A stretch of DNA of 36,368 nucleotides from Colwellia demingiae (GTDB lineage Bacteria; Pseudomonadota; Gammaproteobacteria; Enterobacterales; Alteromonadaceae). The stretch is taken from NCBI RefSeq assembly GCF_007954275.1, contig NZ_VOLT01000020.1, positions 1 through 36,368 of the forward strand, in the 5' to 3' direction. The translations under genes were made by a program, and so were the position numbers. Positions 9,394-18,494 of the stretch are shown here, in pieces (position 1 is the stretch's first letter; the number at the start of each line of letters is the position of its first letter). The notes below the pieces were generated by a model, which saw only the letters and a list, made by a program, of their open reading frames with translations, did not search any database and was not told where the DNA came from.

Positions 9394-10797
9394 ATGAAAG
9401 ACTTTTCTAAGTACAACACTAAAGAGTTATGGAATAACGATCTTAAGCATAATATGCACCCATTTACTGACTTTTCTTCTTTTAAAAAAGAAGGTTCGCT
9501 AATAATGGCGGAATCAGAAGGTGCTTATGTTTTTGATACTGATGGCCGTAAATATCTTGATGGTATTGCAGGCTTATGGTGCGTAAACATTGGTTATGGC
9601 AATGAAGAAATGGGCCAAGCGATGTTAGATCAAACTCGTCGTATTCCTTATTATTCTTCTTTTGGCCATTTAACAACACCGCCTGCTGTTGAATTATCAG
9701 CAAAGCTGGCTAGTTTAGCACCAAAATCATTAAGCCATGTGTTTTATGGTACTGGTGGCTCAATGTCAAATGACACTGCAGTACGTATGGTCCACTTTTA
9801 CTTTAATCGCATTGGTAAACCGAACAAGAAACAAATTATTACCAGAACAGATGGTTATCACGGTAGTACATATTTATCGATGACCTTAACAGGTGTTGAA
9901 TACGATCATATTGGCTTTGATTTAGCACCAGATCTTGTACATCGAGTTTCTGCACCAAATGTTTATCGTCGCCCAGCAGGCATGACAGTACCAGAGTACT
10001 GTGACTTCCTTGTTAACGAAGTAGAGCAAAAAATACTAAGCATTGGTCCTGAAAATGTTGCCATGTTTGTTGCTGAGCCAATTGCTGGTGCAGGTGGTGT
10101 TCTAGTGCCGCCAGAAGGCTACCATCAACGAGTTGCCGCTGTATGTAAGAAATATGGCGTATTCATTTTATCAGATGAAGTCGTTACAGCGTTTGGTCGT
10201 TTAGGTGAAATGTTCTCTTCTGAAAAAATATTTGGTTTTACCCCTGATATTATTACGTGTGCTAAAGGGCTGACTTCAGGCTATATCCCACTATCAGCTA
10301 ATATGATCTCAGACGAAATATATGATGTTATTAGCGTTCCTCAAGCTGAAGGTGCAAGTTTTACTCATGGCTTTACTTATTCAGGTCATCCAGTAAGTTG
10401 TGCTGTTGGTCTTAAAAACATCGAAATTATGGAGCGTATTGACCTATGTGGCCATGTACGTGAAGTAGGTAAATATTTTGAGAACCAGTTAATTGAAAAA
10501 CTTTCTGACTTACCATTGGTCGGTGATGTACGTGGTAGTCATTTTATGATGTGTATTGAAAGTGTTGCCAATAAAGAAACCAAAGAACTATTAGACCCGA
10601 ATATTGCTATTGGTAATCGTATTGCAGATAAGTGTCAAGCAGTTGGCTTACTTGTTCGTCCATTAGCGCATAAAAACATTCTATCGCCACCACTAACGCT
10701 TACTGTTGCTGAAGTTGACTTCATTGTTAGTACACTTCACAAAGCTATTCTTGATGTACAAGATGACCTGGTTAAAGAAGGTTTATGGCACGGGTAG
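9394..10797 (+). CDS. class III pyridoxal-phosphate aminotransferase (omega-amine:pyruvate type)
   Basis: This 467-residue fold-type I transaminase transfers an amino group from a primary amine, probably to pyruvate, giving an aldehyde and alanine. Landmarks: the cofactor-phosphate loop at GTGGSMSNDTA (119-129), the YHGSTY segment (155-160), the pyridine-nitrogen aspartate D261 in DEVVTAFGR and the Schiff-base lysine K291 in TCAKGLTSGY. Length and motifs resemble putrescine-, beta-alanine-, taurine- and histamine-pyruvate aminotransferases; sequence alone does not choose among them. AGGTGA precedes the ATG. An aldehyde dehydrogenase follows 98 bases later, the normal partner for an amine transaminase. 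The position next to aspartase and malic enzyme, which can supply pyruvate, favours a pyruvate acceptor (inference). Confidence 0.9.
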   Translation: MKDFSKYNTKELWNNDLKHNMHPFTDFSSFKKEGSLIMAESEGAYVFDTDGRKYLDGIAGLWCVNIGYGNEEMGQAMLDQTRRIPYYSSFGHLTTPPAVELSAKLASLAPKSLSHVFYGTGGSMSNDTAVRMVHFYFNRIGKPNKKQIITRTDGYHGSTYLSMTLTGVEYDHIGFDLAPDLVHRVSAPNVYRRPAGMTVPEYCDFLVNEVEQKILSIGPENVAMFVAEPIAGAGGVLVPPEGYHQRVAAVCKKYGVFILSDEVVTAFGRLGEMFSSEKIFGFTPDIITCAKGLTSGYIPLSANMISDEIYDVISVPQAEGASFTHGFTYSGHPVSCAVGLKNIEIMERIDLCGHVREVGKYFENQLIEKLSDLPLVGDVRGSHFMMCIESVANKETKELLDPNIAIGNRIADKCQAVGLLVRPLAHKNILSPPLTLTVAEVDFIVSTLHKAILDVQDDLVKEGLWHG

Positions 10798-10895
10798 GTT
10801 TGTTTATTATACTTAATGAACAGTAATTGGATAATTATGGTGACAGAACTGGCATATGTAAAACTGGTTCTGCGCCTCAATGTTAGGATTAGCTC

Positions 10896-12395
10896 ATGGA
10901 AAACTTGAATTCTGCCTATTGGCAAAAGTTATCGCAAAATATTAAATTTCGTAACCAGGCTTTTATCAATGGTACTTTTACTGATAGTACGTCAAATGAA
11001 AGCTATCAGGTAATCAATCCAGCGACAGAGGAAGTGCTTGCATCTGTCGCAGCTTGCAATGCGCAAGATGTAGATAATGCGGTAGCTTGCGCAAGAGCAT
11101 CTTTTGAATCTGGTATTTGGGCTGATAAATCACCTTCAGAACGTAAAGCAGTTATCTTAAAATTAGCGCAACTCATTCAGGATAATAAAGAAGAACTTGC
11201 TTTGCTTGAAACATTAGATATGGGTAAACCCGTTATGGATGCACTTAATATCGATATCGGTGGCGCATCGGCTATTTTAGCTTGGTATGGTGAAGCAGCA
11301 GATAAAATTAATGACGAAATTGCTCCAACAGGTGCAGGTTCACTTGCCACGATTACAAAAGAAGCAATAGGCGTTGTTGCTGCTATTGTTCCATGGAACT
11401 TTCCACTTGATTTAGCTATTTGGAAGTTAGGCCCTGCACTTGCTGCGGGTAATAGCGTTATCGTAAAACCAGCAGAACAATCACCACACTCAGTACTGCG
11501 TTTAGCTGAACTTGCTATTGAAGCCGGCTTACCTGCAGGCGTGTTTAATGTAGTAACGGGTCACGGCGCAGTAGTCGGTAAAGCCTTAGGTTTGCATGAA
11601 GACATTGATGTACTTACTTTTACTGGTTCAACAGGAATCGGTAAACTATTTTTGCAGTACAGCGCACAATCAAACATGAAAAACGTTTGGTTAGAAACTG
11701 GCGGTAAAAGCCCGAACCTTGTTTTTGCTGATTGTGAAGATTTAGATAAAGCTGCTGATGGCGCAGCCATGGGGATTTTCTTTAACCAAGGTGAAGTTTG
11801 TTCTGCTAATTCTAGATTGTTAGTTGAAAGCTCAATTAAAGATGTCTTTGTAGAAAAAATGATAACGCGTGCTAAGCAAGTTATTATGGGTCATCCGCTT
11901 AATACTAATACTACTATGGGTCCTATTGTTAGTGATTTACAAGCGAGTCGAATCTTCTCAAAAATTGAAAAAGCTCAACAAGAAGGTGCAACATTAGTTA
12001 CAGGTGGTAAACGAGTAACAATTGGTGGATCGTCTTTATATATTGAACCTACTATTTTTGATAACGTCGATAACAGCATGTCAATCGCACAAGATGAAGT
12101 ATTTGGTCCGGTATTGTCAGTGATCAGCTTCGATACCGAAGCCGAAGCTATAGCTATTGCCAATGATACTCCTTATGGTCTTGCGGCTTCTGTTTGGACG
12201 GATAATTTAAGCCGAGCTCATCGCGTTGCACGCAAGATTAAAGCCGGTACTATTTCAGTAAATACTGTAGATGCTTTAAGCCCAATGACACCTTTTGGCG
12301 GCTACAAACAATCGGGCACTGGACGAGACCTATCAATTCATGCCTTTGATAAATATACAGAAACTAAAACAACTTGGATAAAGTTTTCTGAATAA
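10896..12395 (+). CDS. NAD(P)-dependent aldehyde dehydrogenase (PuuC/KauB-like)
   Basis: This 499-residue ALDH oxidises an aldehyde to the acid. The oxyanion asparagine is N169 in VPWNFPLD, the coenzyme loop is FTGSTGIGK (242-250), the general base is E267 in LETGGKSPN, and the nucleophile is C302 in NQGEVCSANSR. It most resembles the gamma-aminobutyraldehyde / gamma-glutamyl-aminobutyraldehyde dehydrogenases that accept amine-derived aldehydes. AGGATT lies 7 bases before the ATG. It is very likely co-transcribed with the aminotransferase and should use the aldehyde that enzyme makes: aminobutanal in a polyamine route, or imidazole acetaldehyde in a histamine route. Confidence 0.93.
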   Translation: MENLNSAYWQKLSQNIKFRNQAFINGTFTDSTSNESYQVINPATEEVLASVAACNAQDVDNAVACARASFESGIWADKSPSERKAVILKLAQLIQDNKEELALLETLDMGKPVMDALNIDIGGASAILAWYGEAADKINDEIAPTGAGSLATITKEAIGVVAAIVPWNFPLDLAIWKLGPALAAGNSVIVKPAEQSPHSVLRLAELAIEAGLPAGVFNVVTGHGAVVGKALGLHEDIDVLTFTGSTGIGKLFLQYSAQSNMKNVWLETGGKSPNLVFADCEDLDKAADGAAMGIFFNQGEVCSANSRLLVESSIKDVFVEKMITRAKQVIMGHPLNTNTTMGPIVSDLQASRIFSKIEKAQQEGATLVTGGKRVTIGGSSLYIEPTIFDNVDNSMSIAQDEVFGPVLSVISFDTEAEAIAIANDTPYGLAASVWTDNLSRAHRVARKIKAGTISVNTVDALSPMTPFGGYKQSGTGRDLSIHAFDKYTETKTTWIKFSE

Positions 12396-12430
12396 TAGTT
12401 ATTTTACTAAAAGTAAATGAGTAATTTTAA

Positions 12431-12497
12431 TAATAGCAATCGGTAACTTAAACTAACGATAGGTTTTCAAATTTTATCAGCGGTTGCTATTAGTTTA
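12431..12497. repeat. two overlapping, mutually exclusive inverted repeats
   Basis: TAATAGCAATCG (12431-12442) pairs with CGGTTGCTATTA (12481-12492) over 12 positions with one G-U pair. TAAACTAA (12449-12456) pairs perfectly with TTAGTTTA (12490-12497). The two right arms share three bases, so only one stem can form at a time. There is no U tract after either stem, so a simple terminator is unlikely. It could be a regulatory switch in the transcript or a processing site; the loop of the first stem is long (38 bases). Confidence 0.35.
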
Positions 12498-12681
12498 GAG
12501 AGCTCACAAGGTGCAATGATTATTATGCTGCCAAAGCTGTATTTATATTCATAATCACTATAGATGTTACCTATCTATTAGCAATTATTTTTAATGAAAC
12601 GGAATTTTTTGAATCAAAAAGCCCTTCGTCATGCATTAGACATTGGTTGCTAAGTTAGTTCCCATCACTTATACCTCGTGT

Positions 12682-12710
12682 TTGACGGCGGAGTATTCAT
12701 TTTATTTATA
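12682..12710 (+). promoter_or_regulatory. candidate sigma-70 promoter for aspA
   Basis: TTGACG (12682-12687) and TTTATA (12705-12710) are separated by 17 bases; the -35 matches 5 of 6 consensus positions, the -10 is weak. The predicted start of transcription would be about 20 bases before the ATG at 12737, so the leader would be short. Confidence 0.35.
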
Positions 12711-12736
12711 AACGTCATTTTGTAAGGAATTGAACG

Positions 12737-14197
12737 ATGTCTAAGAAACAGGTTACTAAAGCTCAAACTATAACTGCGCCAAAAGAACGAATAGAAAAAG
12801 ATTTACTAGGTGAAAGAAGTTTGCCTGTAGATGTCTATTATGGTGTACAAACATTACGGGCAACGGAAAACTTTAATATTACCTCTATTTGTGTAGGTGA
12901 CTTTCCCCTTCTAGTTAAAGCCTTAGCTATGGTAAAGAAGGCCTGCGCTTTGGCTAATAAAAAATTAAACTTACTTGAAAATAACAAAGCAGAAGCTATA
13001 ACACAGGCTTGTGACGAAGTTATCAGTGGTAAATTTGATAATCAATTTGTGGTCGATATGATCCAAGGCGGAGCTGGTACTTCAACCAACATGAACGCCA
13101 ATGAAGTTATAGCAAATAGAGCATTAGAAATTCTTGGCCATGAAAAGGGTTGTTACGACATAATTAGTCCAAATAATCATGTTAATTTGTCGCAATCTAC
13201 CAATGATGTTTATCCAACAGCCTTACGTTTAGCATTAATTATGTCGACTCCTGAGCTTTACGAGTCTATGGCTTTATTGGGTTATCAGTGCAAGCAAAAA
13301 GCCGTAGAATTTTCCAGTGTGATTAAAATGGGTCGAACACAATTACAAGATGCTGTGCCTATGACTTTGGGCCAAGAGTTTGAAGCATATTACGCCACAC
13401 TGAAAGAAGATTTGGATATGTTAAAAGCGGTTACTGATAATTTTAGAGAAGTTAATTTAGGCGCTACCGCTATAGGTACGGGAATTAATACTGACCCTGA
13501 ATATTCAAGCTTAGTTATTGAAGAATTATGCTGGATTGCCGACATACATTTCATTAGAGCGACTAACTTGATTCAAGCCACAAGTGATATGGGGGCGTTT
13601 ATTACTCTCTCGAGTATGCTAAAAAGAACAGCAATAAAAGTTTCAAAAATGTGTAATGATCTTCGTTTGATGAGTAGTGGACCTAGAGCTGGCTTGAACG
13701 AGATTAATCTGCCAGCTATGCAACCAGGTTCTTCAATCATGCCTGGCAAGGTAAACCCTGTTATCCCTGAAGTAGTAAATCAAGTCGCTTATGAAGTTAT
13801 AGGCAATGATTTGGCTATAACCATGGCAGCAGAAGCCGGGCAACTGCAGCTAAACGTTATGGAGCCTGTAATTGCTTTTAATCTGTTAAGATCAATAAAG
13901 TTCTTAACCAATGCATTTAATGCTCTTGCCACACGCTGCATTTCAGGTATCACTGCTAATGAAGAACATTGTAAATCAATGGTTTATAACAGTATTGGGA
14001 TTGTTACCGCTATCAATCCTTATTTGGGCTATGAAGTATCAACCCGCATTGCAAAAGAGGCATTGGCAACAGGGGAGAATATTATTAATTTGATTAAACG
14101 AGATGGCTTATTAACTGAGCAGCAACTTGCTGATATTCTTAATCCTGAAAATATGACTCAGCCTAGACGACAATTTTCTTCCGATAAAAAATCGTAA
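12737..14197 (+). CDS. aspA: aspartate ammonia-lyase (aspartase)
   Basis: Aspartase removes ammonia from L-aspartate to give fumarate. The 486-residue protein belongs to the fumarase/aspartase superfamily: GGAGTSTNMNANEV (111-124), SPNNHVNLSQSTND (144-157), and the mobile substrate loop GSSIMPGKVNPV (331-342) with the catalytic serine at about 333. A basic 20-residue N-terminal extension precedes the usual start of the family. AAGGA precedes the ATG. The closest alternatives are fumarase C or another lyase; the overall style and the QDAVPMTLGQEFEAY segment favour aspartase. Its place beside a malic enzyme suggests a route aspartate to fumarate to malate (through a fumarase elsewhere) to pyruvate. 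Confidence 0.9.
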   Translation: MSKKQVTKAQTITAPKERIEKDLLGERSLPVDVYYGVQTLRATENFNITSICVGDFPLLVKALAMVKKACALANKKLNLLENNKAEAITQACDEVISGKFDNQFVVDMIQGGAGTSTNMNANEVIANRALEILGHEKGCYDIISPNNHVNLSQSTNDVYPTALRLALIMSTPELYESMALLGYQCKQKAVEFSSVIKMGRTQLQDAVPMTLGQEFEAYYATLKEDLDMLKAVTDNFREVNLGATAIGTGINTDPEYSSLVIEELCWIADIHFIRATNLIQATSDMGAFITLSSMLKRTAIKVSKMCNDLRLMSSGPRAGLNEINLPAMQPGSSIMPGKVNPVIPEVVNQVAYEVIGNDLAITMAAEAGQLQLNVMEPVIAFNLLRSIKFLTNAFNALATRCISGITANEEHCKSMVYNSIGIVTAINPYLGYEVSTRIAKEALATGENIINLIKRDGLLTEQQLADILNPENMTQPRRQFSSDKKS

Positions 14198-14664
14198 TAT
14201 TATGATCTTGGTGTACTTAGATATGGTCGTAATTTACTAGGGAAAATAGAAGTAACTCTAATCTAAGCTATTCTAATGTGAATAGGGCTCGAGTAATGAG
14301 TGTATTAGAGTATCCAACCTGATACCTACCTAAGATCGACATTTTACTAGACCATCATCATCTCAAATTCACTCAATGATAACTTAATACGTGGCTTTAG
14401 TTTTTTAGACAATAAGCCACTATTCCTAAAATTTAATTCAGCATAAAACTTACTTCACTACGGTGTTGACTATGTTCCACTTATGAAATTTTTTGCTTGA
14501 TCATTTATCAAGTAAAAGATAGCTAACTGATTGTAAAAAAACAAATCAACTTGCAAAACTGACCTGAGGCATAGTCATAGTCATAGATAGATACAATAAA
14601 TTAACGATTAAATTTTTACTAAATATTCATTTTAAATAATATACAAACGCATTTGGGAGCTACC
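14198..14664. other. intergenic region between aspA and the malic enzyme gene
   Basis: About 465 bases with no recognisable gene. A stem of GTGGCTT and AAGCCAC with a 16-base loop lies near 14391-14426 and a small hairpin (CTTGAT/ATCAAG) near 14493-14509. A short direct repeat of CATAGT occurs near 14570-14585. None has a convincing terminator U tract. The size implies that the malic enzyme has its own promoter, but I cannot place it. Confidence 0.4.
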
Positions 14665-15906
14665 ATGACAGATTTTCGACAACGAGCACTTGATTACCAT
14701 GCTTTTCCTACTCCGGGTAAAATCAGTGTTGCATTAACCACCGCTGCTGAAACGAGTGATGATCTGTCACTAGCTTATAGCCCCGGTGTTGCTGAACCAG
14801 TAAGAGAAATAGCCGCTAACCCTGATGATGTCTATAAATACACGGCAAAAGGAAATACTGTTGCCGTTATCACTAACGGTACTGCTATTTTAGGTTTGGG
14901 TAATTTAGGCCCAATGGCATCTAAGCCTGTAATGGAAGGTAAGTCATTATTATTTAAACGCTTTGCCAACATTGACTCGTTTGATATTGAAGTAAACCAC
15001 AAAACCGTTGAAGAGTTTGTAAATACAGTTTCGAATATTGCCGATAGTTTTGGTGGTATAAATCTTGAAGACATTAAGGCGCCAGAATGTTTTGCTATTG
15101 AGAAAGCCCTAATTGAACGTTGTAAAATCCCTGTATTTCATGATGATCAACATGGTACTGCCATTGTTACCGCTGCGGCTATGATCAACGCATTAGATAT
15201 TCAAGGCAAAGATATTAAACTGGCTAAAATTGTTTGTTTAGGAGCCGGTGCTGCTGCAATTGCCTGTATGGAACTATTGGTCAAGTGTGGTGCTCAGCGT
15301 GAAAAAATCTATATGCTTGATACTAAAGGTATAGTGCATACTCGTCGTGATGACTTAAATGAATATAAAAAACTTTTTGCAAATAATACTGACAAGCGTA
15401 CTTTAGATGGCGCCATTGAAGGCGCTGATGTATTTGTTGGTGTGTCTGGTCCTAATTTGTTGAGTCAAGAACAAGTTAAATTAATGGCGCCGAACCCAAT
15501 TATTTTTGCTTGTTCAAATCCAGACCCCGAAATTAAACCTGAATTGGCGTTAGCCGCTCGTGCTGATGCAATTATTGCTACAGGTCGTTCTGATTATCCT
15601 AATCAAGTTAATAATGTACTTTGTTTTCCTTTTATCTTCCGTGGTGCTTTAGATGTTCGTGCCCGTACTATCAACGATGAAATGAAAATCGCAGCGGTAC
15701 ATGCTATTAGAGCAATAGCAAAAGAAGAAGTACCAAATGAAGTGTTAGTTGCATCAGGTGAATCTGAGTTAACTTTTGGTCGGAACTATATAATTCCAAA
15801 ACCAATAGATTCGCGTTTATTACCTGCTGTTGCTTTAGCTGTAGCAAAAGCTGCAGTAGATTCTGGCGTTGCAGCGCTACCCTTACCTGATAATTACATG
15901 CGGTAA
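14665..15906 (+). CDS. NAD(P)-dependent malic enzyme, short form
   Basis: Malic enzyme oxidatively decarboxylates malate to pyruvate. The 413-residue protein contains the malic N-terminal domain (catalytic Tyr in SLAYSPGVAEP, Lys in SLLFKRF), the metal-binding EDIKAPECF and FHDDQHGTA motifs, and the nucleotide-binding CLGAGAAA. It lacks the C-terminal phosphotransacetylase-like domain of E. coli MaeB (759 residues), so it is the short bacterial form. A TTG-initiated frame begins at 14653, but GGGAG stands directly before the ATG at 14665, which I take as the start. Near an aminotransferase that probably consumes pyruvate, the enzyme could regenerate that acceptor. Confidence 0.93.
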   Translation: MTDFRQRALDYHAFPTPGKISVALTTAAETSDDLSLAYSPGVAEPVREIAANPDDVYKYTAKGNTVAVITNGTAILGLGNLGPMASKPVMEGKSLLFKRFANIDSFDIEVNHKTVEEFVNTVSNIADSFGGINLEDIKAPECFAIEKALIERCKIPVFHDDQHGTAIVTAAAMINALDIQGKDIKLAKIVCLGAGAAAIACMELLVKCGAQREKIYMLDTKGIVHTRRDDLNEYKKLFANNTDKRTLDGAIEGADVFVGVSGPNLLSQEQVKLMAPNPIIFACSNPDPEIKPELALAARADAIIATGRSDYPNQVNNVLCFPFIFRGALDVRARTINDEMKIAAVHAIRAIAKEEVPNEVLVASGESELTFGRNYIIPKPIDSRLLPAVALAVAKAAVDSGVAALPLPDNYMR

Positions 15907-15956
15907 TAATAACCTTGGCGAAAACATAAGTAGAGTGGTGAGTAGTAAGTAGTAAG

Positions 15957-16125
15957 TTGTTAAATAAATTAATCTCTAATGAATTATTTGAAAGCGCTGT
16001 ACAACCTTTATCCTTATTGAGTTAGATAGCTCCCCTTACATTCGTGAAAATTTTATAACAACTTGCACACTAAAACTCTCCCATCACAGTTACCTAATGT
16101 ATTTCAAGTAGCGTCGCCAGTGTGC
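15957..16125 (+). pseudogene. decayed, internally deleted copy of the start of the DUF3422 gene
   Basis: From the TTG at 15957 the sequence matches the start of the DUF3422 gene at 18510: about 54 of the first 65 bases agree. The encoded LNKLISNEL and SLLS match LTKLISNEL and SLLS of the intact protein, then a TAG stops the frame. The match continues more weakly to about 16060. After a deletion of roughly 90 bases relative to the intact gene it resumes near 16090-16120, where GTTTCAAGTAAATTCGCCAG of the intact gene is matched by ATTTCAAGTAGCGTCGCCAG. It therefore is a relic, with the chemoreceptor gene now between it and the intact copy. Confidence 0.75.
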
Positions 16126-16177
16126 GAAGACATAAATTATCGATAGAATTTTTCATATATAAGAAGAAATATTCATT

Positions 16178-18292
16178 ATGCTGTTAAATAAACGACATTC
16201 AATTCAAAAAAAAGTCACAGTATTATTTATTAGTATTGTTTTGCTATGTACTTTGGGTTTTGCAGTGCTGACCTCTCACACATTATCAGCTTTATCTGAT
16301 GAACAAATATCGTCAACTAAAAAATTAATACAAAGCTCTGTACTTAAATCCATGGATGACGCAGGAAAACTATCCAGCGAACGTATCAGCAAACTGCTCA
16401 AACAAAGCTTTGCACCTGTGCTAATTTTAGCTGAAACCTTATCTAAAACAGCCCAACCAAGTACACCTTTCAATAGAGAGGTAGTAAGTAATTTAAATCG
16501 TTATACATTAGAAGCAACACCGACTATTAGTTCGATTTACACTCACTTTGAAGTTGATGGTTATGATGGACTTGATAGCACTTTTGTTAATTTTGGACAA
16601 CACTCAACATCAACTGGGAGCTTAGAAGTCTATTGGATAAAAGAGAATGGGCAAGCAAGCTTTTACCCTACAGATAATTCGGAAGATAAATATAACAGTG
16701 AAAAAGACGACAATGGTATTCGTAAATCAGAATATTACTTATGCAGTAAAGATTCACTAAAACCTTGTGCGCTTGACCCTTATATGTATGAGATAGAGCC
16801 TGGACGCGAAGAGTTAATGACGACACTATCTGCACCAATCATTGTATCAAAGCAATTTAGGGGGTTAGTCGGTGTTGATATTAATTTACCTATTGTACAA
16901 AAGTGGATTATAGAACAAGCAAAATCGTTATTTCAAGGCAATGTATCTATCAGTTTATTCAGTCAAAAAAATATGATTATTGCTTCAAGCCTTTACCCTG
17001 ATAAATTATCTAAAAAAGCTAGTGATGCTAATTCAGAACTTTCAGCGATATTAAGAACTCCCAAAAACTCAATTATCTCTAGCTCAGACTGGCATGTTAA
17101 AGTGCCTGTTTTTATTAGTGAAGCAAATGTGACATGGACTCTTCTTATTTCTGTTCCTGAAAAAATAGCCTTAGCCTCAGTGTTAGAAATGACAGAGAAA
17201 GCGAATGAGTTCTATAATAAAGCACTCACTGAGCTGCTATTCTTTTCACTCTTGTTCTTATTATGCGCATTATTTTTTGCTATCTGGCTTGCGAGATCAA
17301 TAACCTCCCCCATCAAGTTACTTTCCTTTTCGATTCAAGAGTTGGCAGATCGTGAAGGCGATCTAACCCAAAAAGTAACGGTTGAAAGTCATGAAGAATT
17401 AATACTCTTGGCGGGTGGCTTCAATAAGTTTATTAAAAAGTTAGCTGAAATGATTGGCTCATCTAAAAAGTTCTCCAATGAATTAGTCGGCAAGTTTGGT
17501 GAGCTAGAAAACATTGCTCATGAAGTTGAAAATGACACGCAAGAGCAACAACTTAATTTAGACAGTATTGCTACTGCGATGACTGAAATGGCCACCACGT
17601 CAAGTGAAGTTGCAAAGCTTGCTGTAGAAACAGCAAATGGTGGAAAGCATGCCAATTCACTTCTACAAGAAACTCAGAATATTTTAGAAGCGAGTGTTCA
17701 GAATGTGCAAGAACTTGAACAAAACATGTCATTAACGAGTAAGCAAATGTCACAAGTTGCCGCTCACAGTTCAGATATAACAGGTATTGTTGAAACAATT
17801 AGATCTATTGCTGATCAAACCAACCTACTCGCATTAAATGCGGCGATTGAGGCAGCAAGAGCAGGAGAACAAGGCAGGGGTTTCGCCGTTGTTGCCGATG
17901 AAGTTAGAAACTTGGCTGCGCGAACTCAAACATCGACTCAGGATATCAGTAATTTAATTGGAAACTTACAGTTGGAGGTCGATAAAGCCGTTGAAACACT
18001 CGATGCAAACAAAGAGTCGATTACTGGTACTGTTGATAAAACGAGTCTTAGTTTTGAACAACTTTCCCAAACGTTGGAAAGTATCAAGCTCATGAGTGAA
18101 AGTACAGAACAAGTAGCAACTGCGGCTGAAGAGCAAAGCCAAGTTGCTGAAGATATAAATATTCGATTAGTTTCTGTATCTGATAGTAGTACAGGATTGG
18201 CTGAATTAGGACAACGATTACAAGAGAATAGTGCTTACTCTAAAGGCGTCGTTGAACGGATTGAATTAGAGCTAAATCGCCTAAAATGCTAA
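16178..18292 (+). CDS. methyl-accepting chemotaxis protein with a large periplasmic sensor (dCache type)
   Basis: A 704-residue inner-membrane chemoreceptor: transmembrane helix 1 at about 13-32, a periplasmic domain of about 315 residues of double-Cache size, transmembrane helix 2 at about 353-371, a HAMP linker to about 425, and the cytoplasmic signalling hairpin, whose tip (NLLALNAAIEAARAGEQGRG, about 548-567) is well conserved and continues into FAVVADEVRNLAARTQ. There is no C-terminal NWETF-type CheR-binding pentapeptide. AAGAAG precedes the ATG. dCache receptors commonly sense amino acids, amines and organic acids, so it may sense the compound degraded by the neighbouring genes; this rests on location alone. 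It stands between a relic and the intact copy of DUF3422. Confidence 0.92.
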   Translation: MLLNKRHSIQKKVTVLFISIVLLCTLGFAVLTSHTLSALSDEQISSTKKLIQSSVLKSMDDAGKLSSERISKLLKQSFAPVLILAETLSKTAQPSTPFNREVVSNLNRYTLEATPTISSIYTHFEVDGYDGLDSTFVNFGQHSTSTGSLEVYWIKENGQASFYPTDNSEDKYNSEKDDNGIRKSEYYLCSKDSLKPCALDPYMYEIEPGREELMTTLSAPIIVSKQFRGLVGVDINLPIVQKWIIEQAKSLFQGNVSISLFSQKNMIIASSLYPDKLSKKASDANSELSAILRTPKNSIISSSDWHVKVPVFISEANVTWTLLISVPEKIALASVLEMTEKANEFYNKALTELLFFSLLFLLCALFFAIWLARSITSPIKLLSFSIQELADREGDLTQKVTVESHEELILLAGGFNKFIKKLAEMIGSSKKFSNELVGKFGELENIAHEVENDTQEQQLNLDSIATAMTEMATTSSEVAKLAVETANGGKHANSLLQETQNILEASVQNVQELEQNMSLTSKQMSQVAAHSSDITGIVETIRSIADQTNLLALNAAIEAARAGEQGRGFAVVADEVRNLAARTQTSTQDISNLIGNLQLEVDKAVETLDANKESITGTVDKTSLSFEQLSQTLESIKLMSESTEQVATAAEEQSQVAEDINIRLVSVSDSSTGLAELGQRLQENSAYSKGVVERIELELNRLKC

Positions 18293-18494
18293 AACTCTTT
18301 CTCTATTATCTTCGCTTAAGAATATATATTAAGGCTAACATGCGCCTGGTAATTTTGCTTTCATAGCTTGTACATTGAAGTATAGATATTTTGTATTTTT
18401 CAAAAGAAACTTTTTAAAATTGACTAATAATTTCATAACGCACGTAGCCTGTGAAAAAATCAGACATATCAAATAAAACAAAAATATAAATAGA

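Larger units (their letters stand above)
12396..12736. other. intergenic region between the aldehyde dehydrogenase and aspartase genes
   Basis: About 340 bases without a gene. It contains the paired inverted repeats listed at 12431-12497 and a candidate promoter at 12682-12710. The gap suggests that aspA can be transcribed separately from the aminotransferase/aldehyde dehydrogenase pair. Confidence 0.5.

Noticed and set aside
9394..12395. Ectoine degradation (DoeD aminotransferase and DoeC dehydrogenase leading to aspartate)
   Set aside because: It would explain aspartase and a deacetylase, but there is no DoeA-type ectoine hydrolase or ectoine transporter signature in the window, and ectoine breakdown would not need a flavin oxygenase or formate dehydrogenase.
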